Assembly: GCA_949358305.1 (NCBI GenBank)
Contig: OX442315.1
Coordinates: forward strand, 12,674,427 to 12,738,426
Source: Strigamia acuminata
Taxonomy: Eukaryota > Arthropoda > Chilopoda > Geophilomorpha > Linotaeniidae
Direction of reading: 5' to 3'
DNA length: 64,000 nt
In this document: in pieces, positions 56,666 to 64,000 of the stretch
Position numbering within the stretch: the stretch's first letter is position 1
Layout of the letters: the number at the start of each line of letters is the position of its first letter
Program-made: the position numbers and the translations under genes
The notes under the pieces: generated by a model
Databases searched by the model: none
What the model saw: the letters and a program-made list of their open reading frames with translations, nothing else
What the model was told of the DNA's origin: nothing

Positions 56666-59600
56666 CTAGTTTCTCCCGGTGATTTTTCCGTCTTGGATGA
56701 ACGGATTCTTCGATTTTCGCGGTCGAAGGTTGCGTTTTTGCTCGCGAGTGGTATCGGCTCCCACTTGGTCGCTCATCTCCGATGTTGCGGTATTGTTTAC
56801 TTCTTCTAATTTTGTTTTTTCTTTTTCAGAAGTATTTTCTTCTGCTTCCTTCCTCTCCGAGACTGTTTGCTCCGCTTGATCGGGAGCATCTGCGGGTTGG
56901 GATTCGGCGTCGAAAAATTCGTCATCTTCGTCTGCTCCTTCGCCAAGTTCGTTGTTATTTTGGAATGTGTCGACCACTGTGCCACCTTGGCCGCTGTGCG
57001 TCTGACCTTCCACCCATATTTCTTGGCGAAATTCTGGTAGATATGGTTTTAATTCCCGGCCGTTGATCGACTGGAAATTTTTATTATCTGTTAATCTGCG
57101 CAATTGGTAGGCGTTGCCGCCGTGTTCTGCCACAATTACATAGGGTCCGTCCCTTTTGTCGGCCAGACCCGCGGCAATGCCCCTCGCAGCATTCGATAAT
57201 ATGTGTGTTTCCTTCCACACCAGGTCGTTGACCTTGAAATTCGTGAATCCCAATTCTCCTTCTTTTTCTGCGACTCTTTCCCGTAGGTCAAAGATGTGAG
57301 TCATTAGGTGCTGATATGTGTCGGAAATTGTCTGTTCCAAACGACATACGTACTCGTGTGGGTTAGCGGGGTCCAGTACATTCACTGCCTCCGCAACTCG
57401 CGGGTCCCACGGCATTCTTAGTTCGCGGGCGAAATTAAGAAACGCCGGTGAGAAGTCGCGTGTTCTTGATACGGTGGAGCGAATGCTGAATGCTATCTCA
57501 CGTAGATACTCATCCCACCGATTGTGTACGTCGGTGAACACCGTCAAAGCGTATTTCACGTCTTTGTTTAGCCTTTCCACGGGGTTCGTTTGAGGATTAT
57601 AAGTGGAGGTGTTTGAAATCTCCATCTTAAATTTCTTGCAGAACTCCTTGTATATTTTGGACCTGAATTGGGGCCCGTTATCGGAAATGAGCTTCCGAGG
57701 AAACCCAAATCGCAACGCCACGTCGTAAAGACACTCGGCGATATTTTCCGCCGAGGGCTTCGCGAGGGCGTACAACTCGGGCCAACGGGTCGCTACGTCC
57801 ATAATTACAAGTATATACATGTTGCGGTTGCTTGTTGTGGGCTTGGGGCCCATCAAGTCAACACTCCAACAGTCAAAGGGAGCGTAGGGGCCGAGAGACA
57901 TCGTGTTTCTGGCCACTTTGTCGCGAGGTCGACATGCTTGGCACCGGGAGCAGTGACGAATAAATTTCGTTATTTTCTGGCGGGCTCCGGGCCAAAAAAA
58001 TATCTGCTTCACGCAGTACAATGTTCTTGCTATGCCGGCGTGGCTAGCGAGTGGGTGCCCGTGCATCAGCCACAGCAATCGGGTGTGTAGCGAGACAGGC
58101 ACCACCACTTTTATCGCGTTTCCCGCTCCGCTAAGGTCGTCCTGAAACGTCGGGTGGTATTTCAGTAGCAACCCGTCGTCTATCAGGTAGCTGGTGGCTG
58201 CCTTAGCAAATTGCTTTCTGCGATGCGGATTCGTCATGTCGATCGGATATTCCCCTTTTTCTAGGAATCGAGTCATTATTTGACATTTGGCGTCGGTCGC
58301 CTGATGTTCGATAAACTCGAGTCTTGTTGGCGGTGCGTATTGCGTTTTCTTTTCTATTGTGGCCGTGAAGGCACGCAGCGGAGTTTTTGGGGTCTCTTGG
58401 ACGACTGGAGGGGCTGCCTCCGTCTTCGCGTCGGTTGTTCCAGCTGGCTGGTACGTTCGAGTCCAGAAACCACAAAAAGTTTTATCAGCGGGCTCCATCA
58501 CGGGCAATTCGTTCGCTTTACGAAGGCGCCAAATCCGTCTGGGCGTCGGACAATAAAGTAGACGCGAATCGTCTTCGCCGTCGTCGTCCGGACCATGGGG
58601 GTCGGACGCCGGGGCTCGCGATGAAGCGTCGGCTACCTGATTGAATTTTCCGGGGCGATATGTTATTGTTATGTCGCACGCCATGAGTTCGAGTTGCCAT
58701 CTGGCGAGTCTGCCGGATGGTTCTTTTAATTTCATCAACCAACTTAATGCTTGATGATCGGTCTGCACTTCGAAATTCGTATACTCTAGGTAGTCACGAA
58801 ATTTCCGAACAGCCCATATTACGGCTAAGCACTCCAGTTCGGTAGCCGTGTAGTTTTTCTCGGCTCCCTGTATTTTTCGGCTTATGAACATACAGGGTAC
58901 TTCTTGCTCCACTCCGTTGTACGTGTGTTTTTGCAAGAGGGCTGCTCCCAAGCCAACTCGGCTGGCGTCGGTATGCAGTACGAACGGTCGGTTTAGATCG
59001 GGTAGCGGCATTTTGTCGACGTCGGCCAGCATTTGTTTTATGGCGCTGAAGGCGGCCTCGCATTCGGCTGTCCATGCGAACTCGCGGTCGGTTCGCAGGA
59101 GGTCCGTTACGGGCGCGGCTACTTCTGCCAAATTGGGGAGCAGTCTGCCGAAAAAATTGATCATCCCCATGAATCTCTGGACTCCCTTTATATCTTCGGG
59201 TGCTGGGAATCCATTTATTGCTCGTACTTTTTCGGGATCAATGGCGATCCCCTCAACTCCGATTCGATAGCCTAGGAAGGCAAGTTCTTTTCTACAGAAC
59301 TTGCTCTTTCCGGGGTGGACATGGAGTCCAGCTTTGGCTAAACGGGAGACCACTCTGTCGATGTGCTCTATGTGTTCCTCGAAAGTATCTGACGCGATAA
59401 TGATGTCGTCGAGGTACGCCCACACGAAGTCGTGTAGCATATCCCCGAGGACGCTCTCGATTAACTTTTGGAACGTGCTTGGTGCGTTCACTAGTCCGAA
59501 GGGCATCACGTTGAACATCAGTCGCCCTATAGGCGAGTAAAACGCGGTCTTTAGTTTATCTTCGGGTCGGAGTTCGACCTGCCAGTACCCTTTCGACAGG

Positions 59601-60037
59601 TCCATGGTGGTCACCCAATTAAATGGAGCCAGCTCTCGGAGAATCGCTTCGATGGAGGGCATCTGTATCGGGTCTATCACCGTTATCGCATTGAGCGGGC
59701 GGTAGTCGATACACAAGCGAGGCTCGGAGCCGGGTCGCATTACTAGGACGATCCTCATCGCGTATTCGCCCAATGCTTCTGTGACGATGCCTTTATCGAG
59801 CATGTCTTGACACATCTGGGTCACTATGTCCCGTTTTTGGGGATTCATCCCCTTGTATGGCACGCGAATCGGTTTGTCCGTCGTTAGTACGATCTCGTGT
59901 ACGGCTTCGGTCGTCCTTCCGGGCGTTTTGGTGAGGATCCGTTCGTGCTTACGAAGTATTCGTCTCAGCAATGATGCTTCGTTGACTTGCAGAGCGGCTT
60001 CCTCGACCAACGTGTCCACCATGTTGCTTCTTTGCAA
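56666..60037 (-). CDS. pol: Pol of element B: RT, RNase H, integrase
   Basis: 1123 residues counted from 60037, though the true reading is a continuation of the protease frame, interrupted by TAA at 60110-60112. Reverse transcriptase about 55-240 with CIDYRPLN, TMDLSKGYWQVE and YLDD at 208-211. RNase H with HTDASRVGLGAALL at 355 onward and QTDHQALSWL near 427. Integrase HHCC finger (HPLASHAG to CSRCQACR) near 660-710, then the catalytic core with SVDLMGP, SDNGPQF and NPVERLNKD. A GPY-type module (RDGPYVI) and an acidic-then-basic tail ending NPFIQDGKITGRN follow. Typical Ty3/Gypsy order. The tail is homologous to bases 2-340 of element A. Confidence 0.94.
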   Translation of the reverse strand: MQRSNMVDTLVEEAALQVNEASLLRRILRKHERILTKTPGRTTEAVHEIVLTTDKPIRVPYKGMNPQKRDIVTQMCQDMLDKGIVTEALGEYAMRIVLVMRPGSEPRLCIDYRPLNAITVIDPIQMPSIEAILRELAPFNWVTTMDLSKGYWQVELRPEDKLKTAFYSPIGRLMFNVMPFGLVNAPSTFQKLIESVLGDMLHDFVWAYLDDIIIASDTFEEHIEHIDRVVSRLAKAGLHVHPGKSKFCRKELAFLGYRIGVEGIAIDPEKVRAINGFPAPEDIKGVQRFMGMINFFGRLLPNLAEVAAPVTDLLRTDREFAWTAECEAAFSAIKQMLADVDKMPLPDLNRPFVLHTDASRVGLGAALLQKHTYNGVEQEVPCMFISRKIQGAEKNYTATELECLAVIWAVRKFRDYLEYTNFEVQTDHQALSWLMKLKEPSGRLARWQLELMACDITITYRPGKFNQVADASSRAPASDPHGPDDDGEDDSRLLYCPTPRRIWRLRKANELPVMEPADKTFCGFWTRTYQPAGTTDAKTEAAPPVVQETPKTPLRAFTATIEKKTQYAPPTRLEFIEHQATDAKCQIMTRFLEKGEYPIDMTNPHRRKQFAKAATSYLIDDGLLLKYHPTFQDDLSGAGNAIKVVVPVSLHTRLLWLMHGHPLASHAGIARTLYCVKQIFFWPGARQKITKFIRHCSRCQACRPRDKVARNTMSLGPYAPFDCWSVDLMGPKPTTSNRNMYILVIMDVATRWPELYALAKPSAENIAECLYDVALRFGFPRKLISDNGPQFRSKIYKEFCKKFKMEISNTSTYNPQTNPVERLNKDVKYALTVFTDVHNRWDEYLREIAFSIRSTVSRTRDFSPAFLNFARELRMPWDPRVAEAVNVLDPANPHEYVCRLEQTISDTYQHLMTHIFDLRERVAEKEGELGFTNFKVNDLVWKETHILSNAARGIAAGLADKRDGPYVIVAEHGGNAYQLRRLTDNKNFQSINGRELKPYLPEFRQEIWVEGQTHSGQGGTVVDTFQNNNELGEGADEDDEFFDAESQPADAPDQAEQTVSERKEAEENTSEKEKTKLEEVNNTATSEMSDQVGADTTREQKRNLRPRKSKNPFIQDGKITGRN

Positions 60038-60109
60038 TTCCAGAGCGAAGGCTACGAAATCGTAGTCCTGTACGAATTTTCGCAGTCCTCTCTCGTATTC
60101 CTCCTTATC

Positions 60110-60802
60110 TTAGGCCTCGTCCAGTAATTTTTGGGGTACTACTGGAACGGGCCTTTCACCTTCGGGGCTTATCCAATTCCACGATCTCGTTATCGGATTT
60201 GGCTGTATGTTTAGTTTAGCCATGATGTCGATTCCGAGGAGGAACACTTTGTCGTGGGATGGCAACACTAAGAAGGGGTGGGATAGGTTCCCTCCCCTCC
60301 AATCGATGGTGATTTTTATTACGCCCCTTGGCTTTACATAGCCATTAGCCGTGAGTAATTCCACATTCTCATTCACTTTCATCATTTTGTCTTCGATGTC
60401 TAGGCTCTCGACTAGATCTTCGGATATGAAAGAACGATCCGCTCCGGAATCCAGTAGTCCCAGTAACTTTTGGTTTTCAATGGTCACTGGTAACATACAG
60501 AGTGTCTCGCAATGTGACTTTGAGACGTTGCAGTGGAATACTCGCAATTTCTGCGGTACGACGTCCAAGTCAAACGGGAGTTCGGCCCAACTATCGTCTG
60601 TCTTGGCCTCAGTTCTCACTTGCATGCCCCTCAGTATCACTTTTTCTTCCTTCTCTGGTGCGGATTGGGCTCGGTCTTTGACCTGCGCATCAAGTATGGC
60701 GTGACCGGCAGGTCCGGTATGGAATTTCTTTTTCCTTGTTATTTCCTCGGCTTTCGCAGACGAAGTCGATTCTATTTCTTCGACGACGCCTGCGCTTGGC
60801 AG
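60110..60802 (-). CDS. Protease segment of element B Pol, ending at a premature TAA
   Basis: The pol frame is entered by the -1 slip at 60802-60808 and reads through a charged linker into an aspartic protease with LLDSGADRSFISEDL and, further on, LGIDIMAKLNI. It then reaches TAA at 60110-60112. The same frame continues beyond this stop with a normal-looking linker (DKEEYERGLRKF) into RT, so the stop looks like a single nonsense change and not the natural end. Programmed readthrough is a weaker alternative. Confidence 0.82.
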   Translation of the reverse strand: MPSAGVVEEIESTSSAKAEEITRKKKFHTGPAGHAILDAQVKDRAQSAPEKEEKVILRGMQVRTEAKTDDSWAELPFDLDVVPQKLRVFHCNVSKSHCETLCMLPVTIENQKLLGLLDSGADRSFISEDLVESLDIEDKMMKVNENVELLTANGYVKPRGVIKITIDWRGGNLSHPFLVLPSHDKVFLLGIDIMAKLNIQPNPITRSWNWISPEGERPVPVVPQKLLDEA

Positions 60803-61698
60803 TTTTTTGCCAGGGCGATATTTAACTCGGCCATCATCTTCATCATAGTCTGTGTCTCGCTAGTGATTTTGGCCGTTTTTTTGCATTTGTCGGAATAATG
60901 GCCGTATTCCCCACAGCTGTAGCATTTAATATTGCTTTTGTCGCCCGTGGGTGTGAAACCCGGTTTTTTCGGGACGAATGCTGTTGGGAACCGTTTTTTG
61001 GGGCCCGGTGCCCCTTTTTCCTTGGCGGCGCGGGCGTGAGCTCTGAATTGGATGATGGCCAGCGCTCGGTGCGCGTGATGAAGGTACGGACCTTGCTCGT
61101 CGCACCCCGTCGATAAGTTCTCGAGGTGTTCGTGCAGGTCTTCTTCATCGCTTGATTCCTCTGCTGGCTCGGCGACCGCCGCGGGAGGTGACGCTTCTTC
61201 TGCTTTCGCCGAGGTGGCTAAGTCAGTCGAGGTCACCTGCATCGCTGTAGTCGTCGGAGCTTTCTTTGGGGCAGCAATCGGGTTGCTTGGGAGCGTTATA
61301 CCGGTTTTTGGTGTCAACGTCCGTCCCGAAGACGCCTCAGTGAGGCTCATTATGCCGCTGAGGTATTCGCTTGGTTTCTCGGAAGCTTTATGGCGTTCGG
61401 CGCTGGTTATCAGTCGCTTTTCGTGGGCTTCCGCCTCTTTGGGTGGCAGTGAGGCGTAGTACCTTTGTTCTATCTCCAGCGTATTGGTTAGGAGATAATT
61501 ACTGACATCCCGATAGTTGCCAGTGCGGGGGGCACGCATGTCCAGCAATATTCGTTGTGAATGTGCTGACAATCCCCCATAGAAAATCATTGTAAACCCG
61601 GCAGGGTTAATTTCGTACGGTGCTCGGGCGAAGAGCAATTTCGCTCGGGCGTCATAATCGGCGAGTGTTTCACCTGGGGCTTGACGTAGGCCACGCAA
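60772..61698 (-). CDS. Gag C-terminal part of element B (capsid end and zinc knuckle)
   Basis: It is in the same frame as the ORF ending at 61711, directly after its TAA: ISNKLRGLRQAPGETLADYDAR is the characteristic end of a retrotransposon Gag domain. Further on lie a Ser/Glu-rich acidic patch (EESSDEEDLHEH) and a single CCHC knuckle, CYSCGEYGHYSDKC. The ORF stops 10 codons past the A AAA AAC heptamer. So this is the second half of one gag gene, cut by the stop at 61711-61713. Confidence 0.85.
   Translation of the reverse strand: MRGLRQAPGETLADYDARAKLLFARAPYEINPAGFTMIFYGGLSAHSQRILLDMRAPRTGNYRDVSNYLLTNTLEIEQRYYASLPPKEAEAHEKRLITSAERHKASEKPSEYLSGIMSLTEASSGRTLTPKTGITLPSNPIAAPKKAPTTTAMQVTSTDLATSAKAEEASPPAAVAEPAEESSDEEDLHEHLENLSTGCDEQGPYLHHAHRALAIIQFRAHARAAKEKGAPGPKKRFPTAFVPKKPGFTPTGDKSNIKCYSCGEYGHYSDKCKKTAKITSETQTMMKMMAELNIALAKNCQAQASSKK
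60802..60808 (-). promoter_or_regulatory. -1 ribosomal frameshift site A AAA AAC in element B
   Basis: In the gag frame the minus strand reads GCA AAA AAC TGC CAA. The heptamer is in the correct phase, and shifting -1 enters CTG CCA AGC, the frame that leads to the protease. Gag ends ten codons later at TAG. Confidence 0.8.
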
Positions 61699-61710
61699 TT
61701 TGTTGCTTAT

Positions 61711-63882
61711 TTAGTCTGGCGTCTCGCCGTATCGAAGGTCGAAACGGACGAGAAAGTCGTCCCAGGTCGGATTCTTCAGCCCTTGGTACCACTCGCGGGC
61801 TGATCCGGTGGTCAACTCTACTAGGCCGTGTGTAAGCATATCGGCGACGGTCGCCTTTGTAGCTTTCTTAATTCTCATGACTTTGTCGAGGAAGCGGTCT
61901 CCCGCTTTCCACGAACCGTCGAATCGCGTTTGTACGTAGTGTTGCCAGCGGATGTTGCCCGTGGCTTCGGCCGCTGGTTCGTTACGCACGCCATATTTGC
62001 GTTTGACCCTTTCACCGGCGCGGTTATGTTCATCTCCGGGGTGGCCTAGGTCGATTCCTTCCTTTCGGAAAGAGTTCAATAAGGCACGTCCCAGTTCAGC
62101 CATTGTATATTGTCGGCCGGCAGAGTCCTGGAAGTTCTCCTCCTGTATGGAAGGGCGAGAGCTGTGCGAAGATCGGTTGGAGGCATTCGGTCGGTCCGAA
62201 TGGTGCTGGTTGCTGCCGCGGCTCTCTCGGTGCGATCCGGATGACGGTCGACTTTGGTCGTCGTCGTCCGATGAATCAGAAGGGTCGGAAGGGTCGCCTT
62301 GTGGGTGATCTCTTGGTCCCTTCGGGGGGACTTCTCCGCCATCCCGTGATTTCTTCGAGCCTCCGGAGGGCGGCGGCTCCTTTTCGTCGCTGCTCCCGTA
62401 AAAAGAATGCCATTTATTCTCTTCGCTTTCTGGGCGCTCGCGGTCCTTATTCGCGTTCTTTTTGTTGAGTAACGCGTCGATTGCGGCGCTTCTTTCGGAT
62501 CGTTTCGAGGGGTTACGGTTTCTGGATTTTCTATCCGGTTGGTCGTCTTCCTGTGACTTCCTCTTTTTTGTTTCGGCGTTGGAGCCGCTGGTGGGCTCTT
62601 TGTCCGTTTTCGGATCCTCCTTTTTATTCCTCTCCGAAACGTCCGGCTCGTACTCTCTTTGGAATTTCTCTGTTTCCTTTTCCCAATTTTCGGCTTCCCA
62701 TCGTTTTTGCTCGTCAATTATCGCTTTTTTCTTAGCTTGGTACTCGTCGGTCCATCTGTACCTCTCCCATTCTTCTTGTTCTTCACGAAATTGCTCCTTT
62801 TCTCTCCTTGCTCTTGCGGCTTTCATCCTTTCGTGGTATTGCTCTTCCCACTTCTGGTGTTGCTGCTGAGCTTCTTCTCTCAGTTTCTGCAATTTCTCGA
62901 CTTTTCGTTGGGCCAGGAGGGCTCGGAATTGTTCTTCGTAGTCTTGGGCTTCTCTGTGCCTTCCTTCTACTGTATTATTCCATTCTCTTCGTATTTTTGC
63001 TTCCTGCTCTTCCCTTATCCTCTGTACCATTTCTTCCGTTTCCTCCGTGGTCCTTTTTTCACGCTGCAGTCGTTCCTCTTCCTCGTTCCAAAGTTCTCTC
63101 CTCTCAGCGCTTACTCTACGCTGACAATTTATCGTTTCCTGCCTCGATTCTTCTCGGGCTTTCTCCCGAGATTCGTGAAGGGCTTTGTGAGGATCGGGCA
63201 CAAAGTTACCTACGTCACTCGGCGTTTCTTGCGAAACAGGCGTCTCCGCCGCTGGTCTTGCGACTGGCGTCGGGGCCTGTGCTGCGCAAATTGCTTTTGT
63301 GAGTATAGTAATCGAGTCCCAGACTGACGTTCCCGGCGGAATATCGGTTACTGCCTTCAGTCGGGCTGCTTGTTGCGATAGATGAATTAAATGGGCGACT
63401 TCGGGGGAAACAGGGGCAGGTCTCGCCGAGGCGCTGGAGGCCATCGGGGTCCTACTCGTATTTCTCGCCGGAGTTTCGTTCAGGGGGGCAGATTGGTGAC
63501 TTTTTGCCGGTGATGGGCTGCTGTCGATTGTAGTCGTCCGCCTCGGAGTTTCTGTCTTCTCCTCGGCTACCAGTATCGGCACTCGTCCTGTTGTTGTATC
63601 GCGAATTTCTTCTTGATTTTCTAGGACTTCTGTATCGGTATCTTCGACAAAGGGCATATCTGAGGAGAGCGGCTCTCGCTCGGGCTCGGTTAGGGCCTCG
63701 AGCGAAGCAGCTGCTTCCTCTTTCTGCGCCTTTGCTTTCCTCCGATTCGCTCGGGCTTTCGCCTTCGCGGATTGTTCGGGAACCGGGCCGCCCGACCTTA
63801 GGTTATAGTCGGAGGTCCGTTTTCCCTTTTCGAGCGTAGGTCGCTCGTTATCAGACGCGGATTGTTCATCTTGGTCTGACAT
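61711..63882 (-). CDS. gag: Gag N-terminal part of element B, ending at a premature TAA
   Basis: 723 residues from ATG at 63882 (MSDQDEQSASDNERP). The first ~230 residues are Ser/Pro/Glu-rich and look disordered. Residues about 235-430 are an extremely charged Glu/Arg/Lys/Gln region (REEQEAKIRREW, RKVEKLQKLREEAQQQHQKW) expected to form a long helix or coiled coil. An Arg/Ser/Asp-rich linker follows, and the start of the capsid-like Gag domain (WQHYVQTRF, AREWYQGL, WDDFLVRFDLRY). It ends in TAA (61711-61713), while the Gag domain clearly continues in the same frame. The N-terminal extension of about 600 residues is unusually long for a Gypsy Gag. Confidence 0.85.
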   Translation of the reverse strand: MSDQDEQSASDNERPTLEKGKRTSDYNLRSGGPVPEQSAKAKARANRRKAKAQKEEAAASLEALTEPEREPLSSDMPFVEDTDTEVLENQEEIRDTTTGRVPILVAEEKTETPRRTTTIDSSPSPAKSHQSAPLNETPARNTSRTPMASSASARPAPVSPEVAHLIHLSQQAARLKAVTDIPPGTSVWDSITILTKAICAAQAPTPVARPAAETPVSQETPSDVGNFVPDPHKALHESREKAREESRQETINCQRRVSAERRELWNEEEERLQREKRTTEETEEMVQRIREEQEAKIRREWNNTVEGRHREAQDYEEQFRALLAQRKVEKLQKLREEAQQQHQKWEEQYHERMKAARARREKEQFREEQEEWERYRWTDEYQAKKKAIIDEQKRWEAENWEKETEKFQREYEPDVSERNKKEDPKTDKEPTSGSNAETKKRKSQEDDQPDRKSRNRNPSKRSERSAAIDALLNKKNANKDRERPESEENKWHSFYGSSDEKEPPPSGGSKKSRDGGEVPPKGPRDHPQGDPSDPSDSSDDDDQSRPSSGSHRESRGSNQHHSDRPNASNRSSHSSRPSIQEENFQDSAGRQYTMAELGRALLNSFRKEGIDLGHPGDEHNRAGERVKRKYGVRNEPAAEATGNIRWQHYVQTRFDGSWKAGDRFLDKVMRIKKATKATVADMLTHGLVELTTGSAREWYQGLKNPTWDDFLVRFDLRYGETPD

Positions 63883-63957
63883 TTCTTTGAGTAATTCTTC
63901 GATTTGGGTTATTATATTAAATGAGAGATCACAAGTTCAGTTGAGATTTATTTCTAA

Positions 63958-63975
63958 ATCCCGGCCAGACCCCCA
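63958..63975 (-). other. Primer binding site of element B
   Basis: Two bases after the LTR end the minus strand reads TGGGGGTCTGGCCGGGAT. The TGG start and CCGGGAT block fit a tRNA 3' end; it looks most like tRNA-Pro with several mismatches, so the tRNA assignment is tentative. Confidence 0.55.
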
Positions 63976-63977
63976 CG

Positions 63978-64000
63978 TGTCGCGTCCTACCTGGTGATAG
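63978..64000 (-). repeat. End of the 5' LTR of element B
   Basis: TGTCGCGTCCTACCTGGTGA... repeats the outer end of the 3' LTR at 51954-51976, showing that the element continues into its 5' LTR beyond the window. Confidence 0.9.

Larger units (their letters stand above)
51954..64000 (-). mobile_element. Ty3/Gypsy LTR retrotransposon B, complete except for its 5' LTR
   Basis: On the minus strand the order is: 5' LTR (only its last 23 bp, 63978-64000), primer site, gag, protease, RT-RNase H-integrase, spliced ORF3, purine tract, 3' LTR (51954-52772). It is the same family as element A. Gag and pol each have one in-frame TAA (61711-61713 and 60110-60112), while ORF3 and the main pol block are open. 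The full length would be about 12.8 kb if the missing LTR is the same size. The target duplication cannot be tested. Confidence 0.94.

Overview
The window is eukaryotic DNA, most likely from an arthropod or another ecdysozoan. The host genes have short AT-rich GT-AG introns, one encodes a secreted chitin-binding (peritrophin-like) protein, and about half the window consists of Ty3/Gypsy LTR retrotransposons. I cannot name the species.

Layout. 1-5049 is the 3' part of Gypsy element A (+ strand): pol C-terminus, a spliced third ORF and a 3' LTR. Its LTR ends inside exon 1 of the first gene of a tandem family. That family has six copies on the + strand (copy 1 at 5050-7002, copy 2 at 24728-26718, copy 3 at 32516-35119, copy 4 at 36781-39844, copy 5 at 41693-43673, copy 6 at 46093-49811). 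Each copy has eight exons and encodes a TMEM68/DGAT2-like membrane acyltransferase of about 340-355 residues. Copies 2-6 read through without stops; copy 1 is split by element A. Between copies 1 and 2 lie a two-domain chitin-binding gene (8983-9444, - strand) and a complete, very young 14.3-kb Gypsy element C (9913-24255, TSD ACCT). Element C sits inside an older truncated LTR of the A/B family. Between copies 2 and 3 is a head-to-head pair of metallothionein-like genes (28172-30325 on -, 30686-31251 on +). Each has three 12-cysteine repeats, one repeat per exon, and the pair shares a palindromic promoter with four metal-response-element cores. 51954-64000 is Gypsy element B (- strand), same family as A, complete except that its 5' LTR runs off the window. 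Gag and pol of B each carry an in-frame stop.

Smaller items include several TA-flanked MITEs (two dated against an empty paralogous site), a hAT-type MITE inside an LTR fragment, intron minisatellites shared by copies 3 and 4, and fossils of a Gypsy gag-protease, a BEL/Pao gag and a DDE transposase.

The most interesting material is as follows. (1) Both Gypsy families carry a third, non-envelope-like ORF downstream of pol; in A and B it is preceded by a conserved 39-40-codon leader exon and an intron of about 550 nt, and in C by a strong donor/acceptor pair. (2) Both families use the same A AAA AAC -1 frameshift heptamer between Gag and Pol. (3) The divergent modular metallothionein pair has a mirror-image metal-responsive promoter, and a transposon landed in the splice acceptor of one partner.
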